DNA of 64,000 nt from Hibiscus mutabilis (taxonomy: Eukaryota > Streptophyta > Magnoliopsida > Malvales > Malvaceae): assembly GCA_019671005.1 (NCBI GenBank), contig JAGYYJ010001600.1, positions 1-64,000 of the forward strand, read 5' to 3'. Positions 32,975 through 42,699 of this stretch are shown here, in pieces. The number at the start of each line of letters is the position of its first letter. Position 1 is the first letter of the stretch. A program made the translations under genes and the position numbers. The notes below the pieces were generated by a model, which was not told where the DNA came from, made no database searches, and worked only from the letters and a program-made list of their open reading frames with translations.

Positions 32975-34163
32975 TTCCCCCACTCTTCAAAAGGATTCGT
33001 TCTCGAATCTAAATCGGCAATGAGAGAACAATCATCAACTTCAATTGAAAAGGCTTCTTTGTTGTATGTGGAGTGATCTAATTGAGCTCCTCTCAATGGT
33101 TCAACAAAATCTTGAAAAAATAAGACAATACTACTCGAACATTTGTAATGATTAGTCAAAACAAAATCACTCGTCGCATTCTTGTTCTTGTCTTTTTCTT
33201 TTGGACTTTGTGTGACTTTTACCTCATATGTATTTTCACTCACCAAATTTGGGCCATTAATTTGACTTTTTTCACACTATGCCTCTTTACTCTCAGTCTT
33301 TTGTATCTCACATCCCATATCCCTCTCACAAAATTTATCATCAATGTACAATTTCTGTAGAGGAGAAAGTGTTTGTAACGGAATGATAGGACAAGAATCA
33401 AATGAAGGGTTAGAATTACACTTACTTTCTTCGTGGGGAGGTGATGAGAGTATAGCAAGTGGACCTACTACATCACACGAGGGATTAGAAGCATTGTCAT
33501 CTTGTCTAATGTGTTCACTATCACTATCCTTTTGTTTGGGAGATGGTTCTTCTCCAACATCAACATTTGCACAAATGCTAGAAGTAAAAGTACGAAGAGA
33601 ATCATGTGTACCTTCTGGTTTTGGGATGTCTTCATGGTTGGTTGCCTTCGTGTTGTCAATTGATTCAGTCTTTTGTGCTTCTAATCTTTTTCGTTTTATC
33701 CTCTCACCCTGTTTTTTTGCTTTCGCTATTTCTTCATATTATTTTTCCGGCTCTATTGTAGCGAACAAAAGCTTCTGGCCTTGGTGCACAACTGAGTATC
33801 CATTTGTATTGATTCGATGGACAACGTCTCGATCATTTTTCCAAGGTCTTCCTAATAGCAAGTGGGTGTCTTCCATAGGAACCACGTCACACCATACAAC
33901 ATCACAATAGCTTCCAAGAGTAAAAGAGATTAAACAACGTTCGGTTACCTTCATATCCGGTCCGCTATTAAACCCTTGAAGATGATACGGCTTAGGGTGT
34001 TCTTGGCATGGTAGATCGAGTGCATCAACAATGAAGCTGCTCACTAAGTTTAACAAATGTCACCATCAATAATTAAAGAACATAGATTACCTTGTATCCT
34101 ACATCGTGACCGAAAAATATTTATTGGTATAGGATAACGCTTGTTGAAAAGAGAATAAAACAT
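32866..34163 (-). pseudogene. Retropepsin-like protein and linker of A2
   Basis: Start ATG at 34163. Near the N-terminus lies the protease site, but a small deletion near 34075 destroys the residues after 'IIDGD' seen in A4. The domain resumes as 'LVSSFIVDALDLP' and reaches 'DTHLLLGRPWKNDR', the typical end of the domain. A Lys/Glu-rich stretch and the Ser/Asp-rich linker shared with A1 follow, broken by frameshifts near 33720 and 33275, then the PPT-encoded 'FEEWGN' and the LTR-encoded tail to 32866. An aspartic protease would cleave Gag or polyprotein in the particle. Here it occurs without any Gag or RT. Confidence 0.7.
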
Positions 34164-34587
34164 CCTAATTGCTTTAAGAATCCAAAGAAAAGGTTAGACA
34201 CCAATAGAATTATAGTTGCAAGGAGAAAGGATAGTATGCAACTTGTAGTCCTACTAATACAAGGAAACAAGAAGGTGTTAGAAGATGTATAAGAAGCAAT
34301 AAAAGTTAAAACAAACGAAGACTAATGGCTAAGAATGAAAGAAAATTAGAAAAACCCCGAAAACCCTAGAATTTCGCAGCAACTTGATCTACTTCGTTCG
34401 AGGTGTTCCCGATGTCAAAAAATTCTGAAATTTTATGTAGTGACTCCTCCAATGGTGTATATATGATCTGGAAATTTTCAGCTCAAAATTCGTTCGTTTT
34501 ATTTTGACGAATTTTCCCTAATTTTCGAATTTTCTCCCCAAAAGCGCCAAAATTCTTGCCAAGAATCGTCCCAAATCTGATACCAAT

Positions 34588-35743
34588 TGATAGAGTAGCG
34601 CAATATTTGATTTGGAAGCCTTCAATCAGGTTGTTGCAAGAACTAGGAGCTCTAGACTCAATCAAGAAAGCTTTGGGCAGATCTGAAAATTCAAGAGAAA
34701 AGAGAAGGGCTTTTCTTGAAATTTTCAGATCTAATGCTGGAAATTCAAAGAAACGAAGATAAGAGGGAAGATAAGATGATGATTAATAAGAATAAAAATA
34801 AAAAGATTAAAAAAGACTAAGGATAGGTAAAACAAATCTGAAAATTCCAGCTTTGTTTATGGAATTATGGAAGATGGTGTGAAGGTTAAAGATGAAGATG
34901 GCTTGCGAATCATTGTTGTTGTTTTGTCCTCGGCACCCTCTTAGACGCAATTATCTAAGCAAGCAACCTCAAGCGGCTCTAACCCACCCTCCTAGATGCA
35001 ATTACCTAGGCAAGCAAGAGTGTGAAGATGATCTCCCTCACAAGAACTCGATGATCATATGTTGAAGATGGCTTCTAGGCAAGTTTACCGAACACTTGCA
35101 AACTCAAAGAATACTAAAATCTCCAAAGAGAACTTTTTATTAATCAATGAAATATGTCCAACAAAGAAGAAAGCACCATCCTTTATAGATGAAGGATGGC
35201 TTTAACCTAAAGCTAAGAATAAATAAAATAAACAAACAAATCTGGTCCATTAAATTGGACTTGATCTAACGGCTTGGGAGAAGGGTGGCTGGTTCCTAAA
35301 GTATATAAAACCCTAAAAACATAATTTAAATGTTAATAACTAGGTTAGGTTAAGTTTAATTCGTCCAAAGCCTTATATGTTAGCTTTTCGGCAGAATTTT
35401 ACAAAATCCCGTATGCAGTTTTTTGCATGTGCAGTCTCCAGTAAATTGGACGTATCTTGAGTTCCTGATGTCCGGTTGACGCATTGCAAGATGCTTGGAA
35501 AGGTAACTGAATGACGGACAATTTGTTAACAGACAACTCGACCCAGAAATGCATGGATCCCATTTGAAGACTCGTCGCAAGTTGGCTTACTTTCCAGATT
35601 TCACAAACAGATTCAGTTTATTGTCCAAGATGTATCGTTTTTGACCTCCTATGCGTGCATTGTTTTGCCCTTTATTATTTGCATCGAACAACTTCAACTT
35701 CTTGTCCAATATGAGTAATTTGACCCCGCTCATGCATGTATTA
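34588..35743 (-). repeat. 5' LTR of A2
   Basis: 1,156 bp from TGATAGAGTAGCGC to CATGCATGTATTA (last C changed to T). Leader hairpins: 34940-34959 (CTTAGA-CGCAATTA-TCTAAG read on the plus strand) and 34991-35010 (CCTAGA-TGCAATTA-CCTAGG, one wobble). Confidence 0.9.
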
Positions 35744-35752
35744 GAACATGTC

Positions 35753-36939
35753 TGATAGAGTAGCGCAATCTTGGATTTGGAAGCCTTCAATCAATTTGTT
35801 GCAAGAACTAGGAGCTCTAGACTCAATCAAGGAAGTTTGAGCAGATCTGAAATTTCAAGAGAAAATAGAAAGGATATTCTTGAAATTTTCAGATTCAAGG
35901 CTGGAAATTTAAAGAAAGAAAGATAAGATGAAGGATTATATTATAAGAAATAAGAATATAAAAAGAAGATTAAAAAAGATTGAGAAAGAGATAAGTAAAA
36001 CAAATCTGAAAATTCCAGCTTTGTTTATGGAATTATGGAAGATGGAGTGAAGGTTGAAGATGAAGATGGCTTGCGAATTGTTGATGTTGTTTTGTCCTCG
36101 GCACCCTCTTAGACTCAATTATCTAAGCAAGCAACCTCAAACGGCTCTATCCCACCCTCTTAGACGCGATTATCTAGGCAAGCAAGAGTGTGAAGATGAT
36201 CTCCCTCACAAGAACTCGTCGAACTTATGTTGAAGAAGACTTCGAAGGCACAAGTAATCAGCACTTGCAAAAGCAAACTCACTAAATATTTCATAAATCA
36301 AAGAAAATCTATTTTACAATGATGGAGGCTTCATCCTTTTATAGGTGAAGGATAGACAAAGTAATTTAACTTCTACTAAAACAAGGAAAACCTAATCCAA
36401 TTAAAAATAAAAAAAATAATAGCCTTTAAACTCCTTGTGCTTGTGTGGCAAGGAATAAGGTTGATAAGGGCTGGGTGGCTGGTTCCTAAACTATATAAAA
36501 CCCTAAAAATATCAATTTAAATGATAATAAATATATTGGGCTAAGTTTAATTCGTCCAAAGCCTTATATGTTAGCTTTTGGGCTGAATTTTACAAAATAC
36601 CGTAATAATCCAGTTTTCTGCATGCGCAGTCTTCAGTAAATTGGACATATCTTGAGTTTCTGATGTTCGATTGATGTGTTTCAAGATGCGTTGGAAAGGT
36701 AACTGAATGATGGACAATTGGTTAGAAGAGAACTTGACTCAGAAATGCTCGGATCCCATCCGAAAACGCGTCGCAAGTTGGCTGACTTTCTAGACTTCAC
36801 AAACAGATTCAATTTTTTGTCCAAGATGCATCGTTTTTGACCTCCTATGCATGCATTGTTTTGGCTTTTATTGTTTTCATCGAAAAAATTCAGCTTCTTG
36901 TCCAATATTAGTAATTTGACCTCGCTCATGCATGTATCA
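35753..36939 (-). repeat. 3' LTR of A3
   Basis: 1,187 bp, TGATAGAGTAGC...CATGCATGTATCA, followed by the PPT complement 'ttcccccactcctca'. Hairpins near 36112-36175, TATA (minus) near 36345, U3 core 36625-36705. Confidence 0.92.
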
Positions 36940-37636
36940 TTCCCCCACTCCTCAAAATGATTCGTCCTCGAATCTAAATCGGCAATGAGAGAACAATCAT
37001 CAACTTCAATTGAAAAGGCTTCTTTGTTGTATGTGGAGTGATCTAATTGAGCTCCTCTCAATGGTTCTATAAAATCCTGAAAAAATAAGACAACACTACT
37101 CGAACATTTGTAAGGATTAGTCAAAACAAAATCACTCGTCGCGTTCTTTTTCTTGTCTTTTTCTTTTGGGCTTTGTGTGCCTTTTACCTCATATGTATTT
37201 TCACTCACCAAATTTGGGCCGTTAATTTGACTTTTTTCACTCTCAGCCTCTTTACTCTCAGTCTTTTGTATCTCAAATGTACAATTTCTGTAGAGGAGAA
37301 AGTGTTTCTAATAGAATGATAGGACAAGAATCAAATGAAGGGTAGAGGAGAAAGTGTTTCTAATAGAATGATAGGACAAGAATCAAATAAAGGGTTAGAA
37401 TTACACTTACTTTCTTTGTGGGGAGGTGATGAGAGTATATCAAGTGCACCTACTACTTCACATGAGGGATTAGAAGCATTGTCATCTTGTCTAATATCTT
37501 CATTATCACTATCCTCTTGTTTGAGTGTTTGTGTGTTTTCCGTCAACATGGGGATTTTTGTCTTGGTTTTGTCCAGCGACTTGGATGTTTCAATTTTCTG
37601 CTTTTGGTCTACTTGGGTCGAGCAAAGATTTAGAAG
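36681..37636 (-). pseudogene. Linker and LTR-spanning C-terminus of A3
   Basis: Minus-strand continuation of the A3 gag/linker after the G insertion. 37331-37549 encodes the acidic linker ('TQTLKQEDSDNEDIRQDDN'). A 52-bp duplication then disturbs the frame. 36681-37211 is open for 176 codons and runs through 'LDSRTNHFEEWGNDT' across the PPT into the LTR, ending 'FSYLSNAS'. This is the longest intact example of the A-type C-terminus. No catalytic motif. Confidence 0.65.
37291..37394. repeat. 52-bp tandem duplication in A3
   Basis: Two adjacent copies of a 52-bp unit starting 'tagaggagaaagtgtttc', with one difference. Single copy in A1, A2, A4 and A5. It lies in the linker region of the element. 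Confidence 0.85.
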
Positions 37637-38704
37637 GATTATGATATGATCTCGACTATGAGTTTTGAATCATATATGTGAATGCCCGATCGTGATTCTA
37701 GTAAGAACTCTGCAGTGCTTTGAATGTATTCTAAAATTACTCAAACAACAATGTAAGTAGAAATAGATAAATAAGAAATAGAAATAATGGGATGAAAGAT
37801 ATGTAGAAGGGGTGTAGGAAGAGTGATAGTTGTGATTATGGAAGAAAAAAAAATAAAAGATGAAAATGTAGGTGAAGATGATGGGGTGTTGGCGTTAAGA
37901 TGAAGAAATTCAAAGGATGGATTGTGACCCCCTAACTATAAAGAGTTAGGAACCAGCAATATAATAAAGTGGAAATGAAGTGGTAGGATATGGAACGTGA
38001 CCCACTAGCTATAGATGAGCTAGGAACCAACGCTATAACAAAAGGGAAATGGATGAAGACTACAAGACTAACTTGAAGCCGATAAAGTTCCACAAGAGAA
38101 CAAGAATGAAAGCAATCTTTCAAAGATTTTTATATATTCAAAGTGTGTCTTACAATGATCCTAAAGATGCCTATTTATAGTAGAAGTAGGCAGAATATGA
38201 AAAGGTGTTACAAGAAAGATGAATGCTCATCTTAATGCACTTGAATACACATGAATGCTTTGTCCTTTCTTCTCATCTTCAAAGCTGATTAGTTTAGACA
38301 AATTGAGGTTGAATTTAGTCATATTTTCGTCCAAATTAAGAAGGACTCTTGGGCTGCCTTGTTTTGCTATCATATGAAGAGAAAGGGGATGAATGTGGAC
38401 AAGGATGAATGTAGACATCCTTGCTGTCCAGTTTAAGTGCAACTCTTCATCTTCCAAGCTGATTAATATGACTTGAATGTCATAAAAGGTGAGTTTCATC
38501 CAGCCTTCATTTCATGTCTCCTCAATGAATTTTGAAACCCCACTTGAATGGTGATAACATCAACCTTGAATGCCTTGAATTTGCTGAATTAAGATGGCCA
38601 TCAATTGCTTGTCTCTTGGTAGAAGATGAAAGAACTCTTCCTTGGCTCAAATTCATTCAAATCATCCATGCATAAAATTCCCGTAATAAAAATTTCAGCC
38701 TGCA

Positions 38705-38785
38705 CTGTCTTCAGTAAATCATTTCGTATCTCAAGCTCCCGATATCGGATTGAGGTGATTCAAAAGGCATTGGAAAGCTAAGAGA
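38705..38785 (-). promoter_or_regulatory. Shared U3 core block in the G LTR
   Basis: 'gtatctcaagctcccgatat', 'cggattgaggtgattcaaaa' and 'ggcattggaaagctaagag' follow one another as in A, B, C, D and E LTRs (for example 32671-32745, 18005-18095, 50935-51010). It lies upstream of the TATA box. Function unknown; an element needed by the whole group, such as a cis-acting or targeting signal, is possible. Confidence 0.6.
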
Positions 38786-38959
38786 TGGAGGAATAACGTC
38801 CAATTGATTTCTGGATCCAAACACGTCTGTATCACATCCAGAATTGGAAGACATTCTGCTGATATTCTTGCATCTGGTAAAACCGTTCATCTTCCCTCAT
38901 GCACCTAGACACAAAGGTAAACTTTATTCAATCTTTAATTGAAAACATGCATGTAAACA

Positions 38960-39140
38960 ATTAAGAGTTAGTTTAATAAATGAGCTAGTTTGATGAATGA
39001 ACTAGTTTAATTAATGAACTAACTTTATTCAATGAACTAATAATCTTGAATGAACTAGTTTAATCAATGAACTACTTAGTTAAATGAAGTGTATAACTAA
39101 ATGAACTACATGTTTAAATGCAACGCATGCTTTAATGAAC
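38960..39140. repeat. Short 'aatgaactag' repeat cluster in the G LTR
   Basis: About ten imperfect copies of the words 'atgaactag', 'gaactaactt' and 'tgaactacat', spaced 15-25 bp. The same cluster is present in the 5' LTR (45540-45715). Located near the LTR start in the minus sense, upstream of the promoter. Confidence 0.75.
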
Positions 39141-39166
39141 AACATGTTTATTGAATGCAATGAATG

Positions 39167-40239
39167 TTATGCAAACTTTAAATACTCATGCAAATTCATG
39201 CATAAGCAAAGTAAAGTGTTCCTCCTTATTATTTCTTCTTTCTCACGTCCCAAGCTTGATGTAAACATATTTTCCATGGCTGCTTGGAACTCCTTGACCC
39301 TTGCTCGAGTAATGGGGCCACCTGGGTACTTCTCTGGGTCTTTGCCATTGACGTTCATATCAGTCCCTCCCTCTTTAAGGCGATTTGTCCCCCAAATCGT
39401 CATCTACATCATAAGGAGATAGGTCAGCAACATTGAAGGTTGCACTAACATTAAACTCACCTGGAAGATCTAATTGATAGGCATTGTCATTGATCTTCTT
39501 GACTATTTGGAATGGTCCATCTCCCGAGGCATTAATTTGGACTTTCGTTGAGCCGGGAACCTTTCTTTCCTCATGTGCAGCCACACCCAATCCCCTGGCT
39601 CAAAGAAAATTCGCTTACGACCCTTATTTGCTTGCTGCTCATATTGCTTGGTTCGTTTTTCAATGTTCTCCGCACTTGTTGATGAAGCTTCTTAACAAAT
39701 TCAGCTTTATTAAGTCCATCTTTATTCACAATTTGATCAGCGGGTAATGGTAACAAGTCTATCGGTGTTAATGGATTGAATCCATACACCACTTCAAAAA
39801 GCGCGCGCGCCCTGTAGTACTATGGATCGAACGGTTGTATGCAAACTCCACATGTGGTAAACTCTCCTCCCATGTTTTCAAATTCTTCCTAATGATGGAT
39901 CAAGTAACATAGAAAGTACTCGGTTCACCACTTCAGTTTGGCCATCCGTTTGAGGGTGGCAAGTGGTGGAGAATAGTAACTTAGTACCAATCTTACTCCA
40001 TAGGGCTCTCAAAAGTGACTTAAGAACTTCACATCCCGATCAGACACAATAGTTCTTGGTATGCCATGTAACCTTAAGATTTCCCTGAAAAACAAAGTAG
40101 CAATATGTGAGGCATCATTAGTTTTGTTACAGGGAATGAAATGAGCCATTTTGGAGAATCTATCCACAACTACAAAGATGGAATCTTTGTTATTCTTGGT
40201 ACGTGGAAGCCCTAGCACAAAATCCATTGAAATATCCAT
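39167..40239 (-). pseudogene. Integrase core and C-terminal domain of G
   Basis: Integrase joins the element DNA to the host chromosome. The core begins 'MDISMDFVLGLP' (first catalytic D), continues to 'TIVSDRDVKF' (second D), and after frame breaks the third acidic residue, E at 39846-39848 within 'PHVEFAYNR'. A GC-repeat 'gcgcgcgcgcc' near 39802-39812 disturbs the frame after it. Then come 'VYGFNPLTPIDLLPLP' and the C-terminal domain 'DGPFQIVKKINDNAYQLDLP', 'FNVSATFNVADLSPYDVDDD' and 'GPITRARVKEFQAAMENMF'. The last 65 codons lie inside the LTR. This tail corresponds to where CRM integrases carry their targeting region. I do not see a canonical chromodomain. Confidence 0.85.
39363..39380 (-). 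other. Polypurine tract of G
   Basis: Minus sense CCTTAAAGAGGGAGGGAC immediately before the 3' LTR. It encodes LKEGGT within pol. Confidence 0.9.
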
Positions 40240-40907
40240 CCATGGTGCTTCGGTATGGGTAGTGGTGTGTAAAGTCCATGTGGCATGACTTTAGATTTGG
40301 CCTTCCTGCAAGTGATGCATCGCTCACACAACCTCTCCACATCTCGTTTCATTTTAGGCCAATATAGGTGCTCTTGAAGTATAGCCAAAGTCTTTGCTAT
40401 CCCAAAATGTCCCATTAATCCTCCTCCATGAGCTTCCTTAGTTAGCAATTCACGCATGGAACCTTGAGGGATGCATAGTCTTCCTTCCTTAAATAGGAAA
40501 CCATCATGCTTATAGTATTTTTCAATTGACCCTTTCTCACAAGCTTTGTAAATCTCTCCAAAATCAGAGTCAGAGACATATAAGTCTTTAATAAAAACAA
40601 AACCCAATAACTTAGATTCCAAAGTGTTTAAAAGAATATACCTCCGTGACAATGCATCGGCAACTATATTCTCCTTACCTTTCTTGTACTTGATAACATA
40701 TGGGAAAGTTTCAAGAAACTCCACCCATTTGGCATGCCTTTTGTTGAGTTTATGCTGCCCCCGGATATGTTTCAATGCCTCATGATCAGTGTGAATGATG
40801 AACTCCTTAGGCCAAAGGTAATGTTGCCATGTTTCCATTGCCCTCACAAGAGCATACATCTCCTTGTCATAGGTAGGGTAATTAAGCGTAGCTCCATAAT
40901 TTTTCAC
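40212..40907 (-). CDS. RNase H (C-terminal part) and integrase zinc finger of G
   Basis: 231 codons. Residues 1-90 complete the RNase H domain started in the RT frame ('YDKEMYALVRAMETWQHYL', 'FIIHTDHEALKHI', 'NIVADALSRRY'). Residues 160-200 form the integrase HHCC finger: H160, H167, C197, C200. The frame differs from that of RT because of a shift near 40900, and it ends early near the start of the integrase core by another shift. RNase H removes the RNA template after reverse transcription. Confidence 0.88.
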   Translation of the reverse strand: MKNYGATLNYPTYDKEMYALVRAMETWQHYLWPKEFIIHTDHEALKHIRGQHKLNKRHAKWVEFLETFPYVIKYKKGKENIVADALSRRYILLNTLESKLLGFVFIKDLYVSDSDFGEIYKACEKGSIEKYYKHDGFLFKEGRLCIPQGSMRELLTKEAHGGGLMGHFGIAKTLAILQEHLYWPKMKRDVERLCERCITCRKAKSKVMPHGLYTPLPIPKHHGWIFQWILC

Positions 40908-42153
40908 TGAAATAGGCTATAGGACGTCCACCTTGAGACAAAACTGCTCCAATTCCTACACCTGATGCATCACATTCAATTTCAAAAGTTAGATTAAAAT
41001 CAGGTAGAGCAAGTAAAGGGGCATGTATTAAACAATCTTTAATGCTATTAAAGGACTTCTCTTGATCTTTCCCCCAAAAGAATTTAGAATTCTTCTTAAT
41101 AACACTTGTTAGTGGGCGGCTATGGTGTGAAGTTGGGGACGAATCTTGATAAAAACTTGCAAGTCCATGGAAGCTCCTAACTTGAGAAATGCTTGCTGGT
41201 CGTGGCCACTCTTCAATGGCTTTAACCTTCTCTTTGTCCACCTCCAAGCCTTCAGAACTCACAACGAAACCTAGGAAAACAACTCTGTCAGTACAAAATG
41301 TACATTTTTGTAAGTTAGCAAACAGTTTTTCCTTCCTCAAAACTAGCAAAACTGACCTTAAATGTTGAACATGTTCTTCCATGGTTTTACTATAGATTAG
41401 AATGTCATCAAAGTAAACCACACAAAACTTACCCAAGAATGGCCTAAGAACATGATTCATTAACCTCATAAACGTGCTTGGAGCATTAGTTAAGCCAAAA
41501 GGCATAACCAACCACTCATAAAGGCCTTGCTTAGTTTTGAATGCTGTTTTCCACTCATCACCTTCCCGCATTCGTATTTGGTGGTAACCACTTTTAAGAT
41601 CAATCTTGGAAAAGAGGTTAGAACCACTAAGCTCATCTAACATGTCATCTAAGCGAGGAATAGGGTGACGATACTTTACCGTAATTTTGTTTACCGCTCG
41701 GCAGTCCACACACATGCGCCAAGTTCCATCCTCTTTTGGCACAAGTAGAACCGGCACGGCACATGGGCTAAGGCTTTCCCTCACGTAGCCTTTTGACATC
41801 AACTCAGATACTTGCCTTTGCAACTCCTTAGTTTTTTGGGGTTGCTTGATGCACGCTGGTCGGTTTGGAATGACGGCTCCGGGAACAAAGTCTATTTGAT
41901 GTTCTATGCCACGAATAGGTGGCAGTCCACTTGGTATTTCCTCCGGAAATAGGTCATCAAACTCCTGCAATAAAGACACAACAAAAGCAGGCAAATTTTG
42001 ATCAAGGTAGTTAGTATTCAAGAAATTTTCCTTGTACATGAGCACAAGTGCTTCCTTTGCTGTCATTAAACTCTTTTTCAACTCTCTCTCTTTAGAAAGA
42101 ATGCTGATTTTCCTTCCCTCATTTTGATCACACTCCTTTGCTTTTACCTCCAT
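40882..42153 (-). CDS. Reverse transcriptase and start of RNase H of G
   Basis: 423 codons open. Residues 72-98 are the conserved entry to RT ('EIPSGLPPIRGIEHQIDFVP'). The palm carries D185 in 'FSKIDLKSGYHQIRM' and the YFDD box at 247-250. 'VVFLGFVVSSEGL' is the connection. RNase H starts at 'FEIECDASGVGIGAVL' (D395). Residues 336-347 ('QDSSPTSHHSRP') do not fit the family: one base lost and one gained restore the frame, so this is a local compensated frameshift. The ATG used (42153) is internal; in the intact element translation would come from gag. Confidence 0.93.
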   Translation of the reverse strand: MEVKAKECDQNEGRKISILSKERELKKSLMTAKEALVLMYKENFLNTNYLDQNLPAFVVSLLQEFDDLFPEEIPSGLPPIRGIEHQIDFVPGAVIPNRPACIKQPQKTKELQRQVSELMSKGYVRESLSPCAVPVLLVPKEDGTWRMCVDCRAVNKITVKYRHPIPRLDDMLDELSGSNLFSKIDLKSGYHQIRMREGDEWKTAFKTKQGLYEWLVMPFGLTNAPSTFMRLMNHVLRPFLGKFCVVYFDDILIYSKTMEEHVQHLRSVLLVLRKEKLFANLQKCTFCTDRVVFLGFVVSSEGLEVDKEKVKAIEEWPRPASISQVRSFHGLASFYQDSSPTSHHSRPLTSVIKKNSKFFWGKDQEKSFNSIKDCLIHAPLLALPDFNLTFEIECDASGVGIGAVLSQGGRPIAYFSEKLWSYA

Positions 42154-42296
42154 TTTGGTCTCTCTCTCTTTGGCTTTTTCAAATTTTTCCTCTCAATAAA
42201 ATTTGGTCTTCATGTATTTGTTTTGGAGAAAGTGGGGCTAAAGTGATCTTCTTTGCTTCATGGGTGAACGTATACGGTTGGTATACCCGTCATGGA

Positions 42297-42570
42297 TCAC
42301 TCGCCTATCAAATTGCCAAGGCCTTCCAAGTAATAAATGGCTTGCGTGCATTGGAGCGACATCGCATAATACCTCGTCTTTGTACTTCCCAATAGAGAAA
42401 CAATTCGAACTTGTTTGGTCACCTTGAGTTCTCCTCCATCATTGAGCCATTGTAGCTTATAAGGTTGTGGATGCTTTGTTGTTGCCAAGCCAAGTGTATC
42501 TACCATTAAGGTACTAGCAACATTAGTGCAACTACCACCATCAATAATAACAAAGCATACCTTTCCTCCA
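42297..42570 (-). pseudogene. Retropepsin domain of G
   Basis: Active-site motif 'VIIDGGSCTNVAS' near 42505-42545 (DGG where many retropepsins have DSG or DTG; this variant is usual in plant elements of this type as far as I know). Then 'LGLATTKHPQPYKLQWL' and, after a frameshift near 42400, 'GRPWQFDR' style sequence at about 42325. It processes the polyprotein in the virus-like particle. Sequence between this and RT encodes a Lys/Glu-rich linker with 'AKKITLAPLSPKQI' sense words. Confidence 0.8.
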
Positions 42571-42699
42571 ACATGGCAACGAGTATGGAAGATATTTTCT
42601 CGTTGTTCATTTCCTCCAACGGATTATGCGTTTAGGCTTCTTTTGACAACAAGAACCTCTCCTTCCACGCCATACTCTAATTCTTCTTCTTCGATGGCA

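Larger units (their letters stand above)
31801..35743 (-). mobile_element. LTR retrotransposon A2 (non-autonomous, protease type)
   Basis: Minus strand. 3' LTR 31801-32974, internal region 32975-34587, 5' LTR 34588-35743. Perfect target duplication GAACA at 31796-31800 and 35744-35748. PPT complement at 32975-32988, PBS complement TCTGATACCAA at 34577-34587. It has no gag, RT or integrase; the only coding region is a retropepsin-like domain plus linker. The LTRs are a mixture: ends as in A, while the middle ('aacaaatctggtccattaaa', 'cggcttgggagaagg') matches E. Confidence 0.92.
37642..39362 (-). repeat. 3' LTR of G
   Basis: 1,721 bp, on the plus strand TGATATGATCTCG...GACGTTCATATCA. TATA (minus) 38171-38180, U3 core 38705-38785, and a segment with repeated 'aatgaactag' words (38960-39140). 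The right 196 bp encode the end of pol. Confidence 0.95.

Noticed and set aside
33344..33910. 188-codon plus-strand frame with hydrophobic segments
   Set aside because: It is the opposite strand of the A2 linker and protease coding region; similar shadows occur at 54491-54976 and 61307-61750.
38227..38499. 90-codon minus frame present identically in both G LTRs (also 44804-45076)
   Set aside because: Identity only reflects the LTR pair; it lies in the leader/U3 region with no similarity to a known protein.
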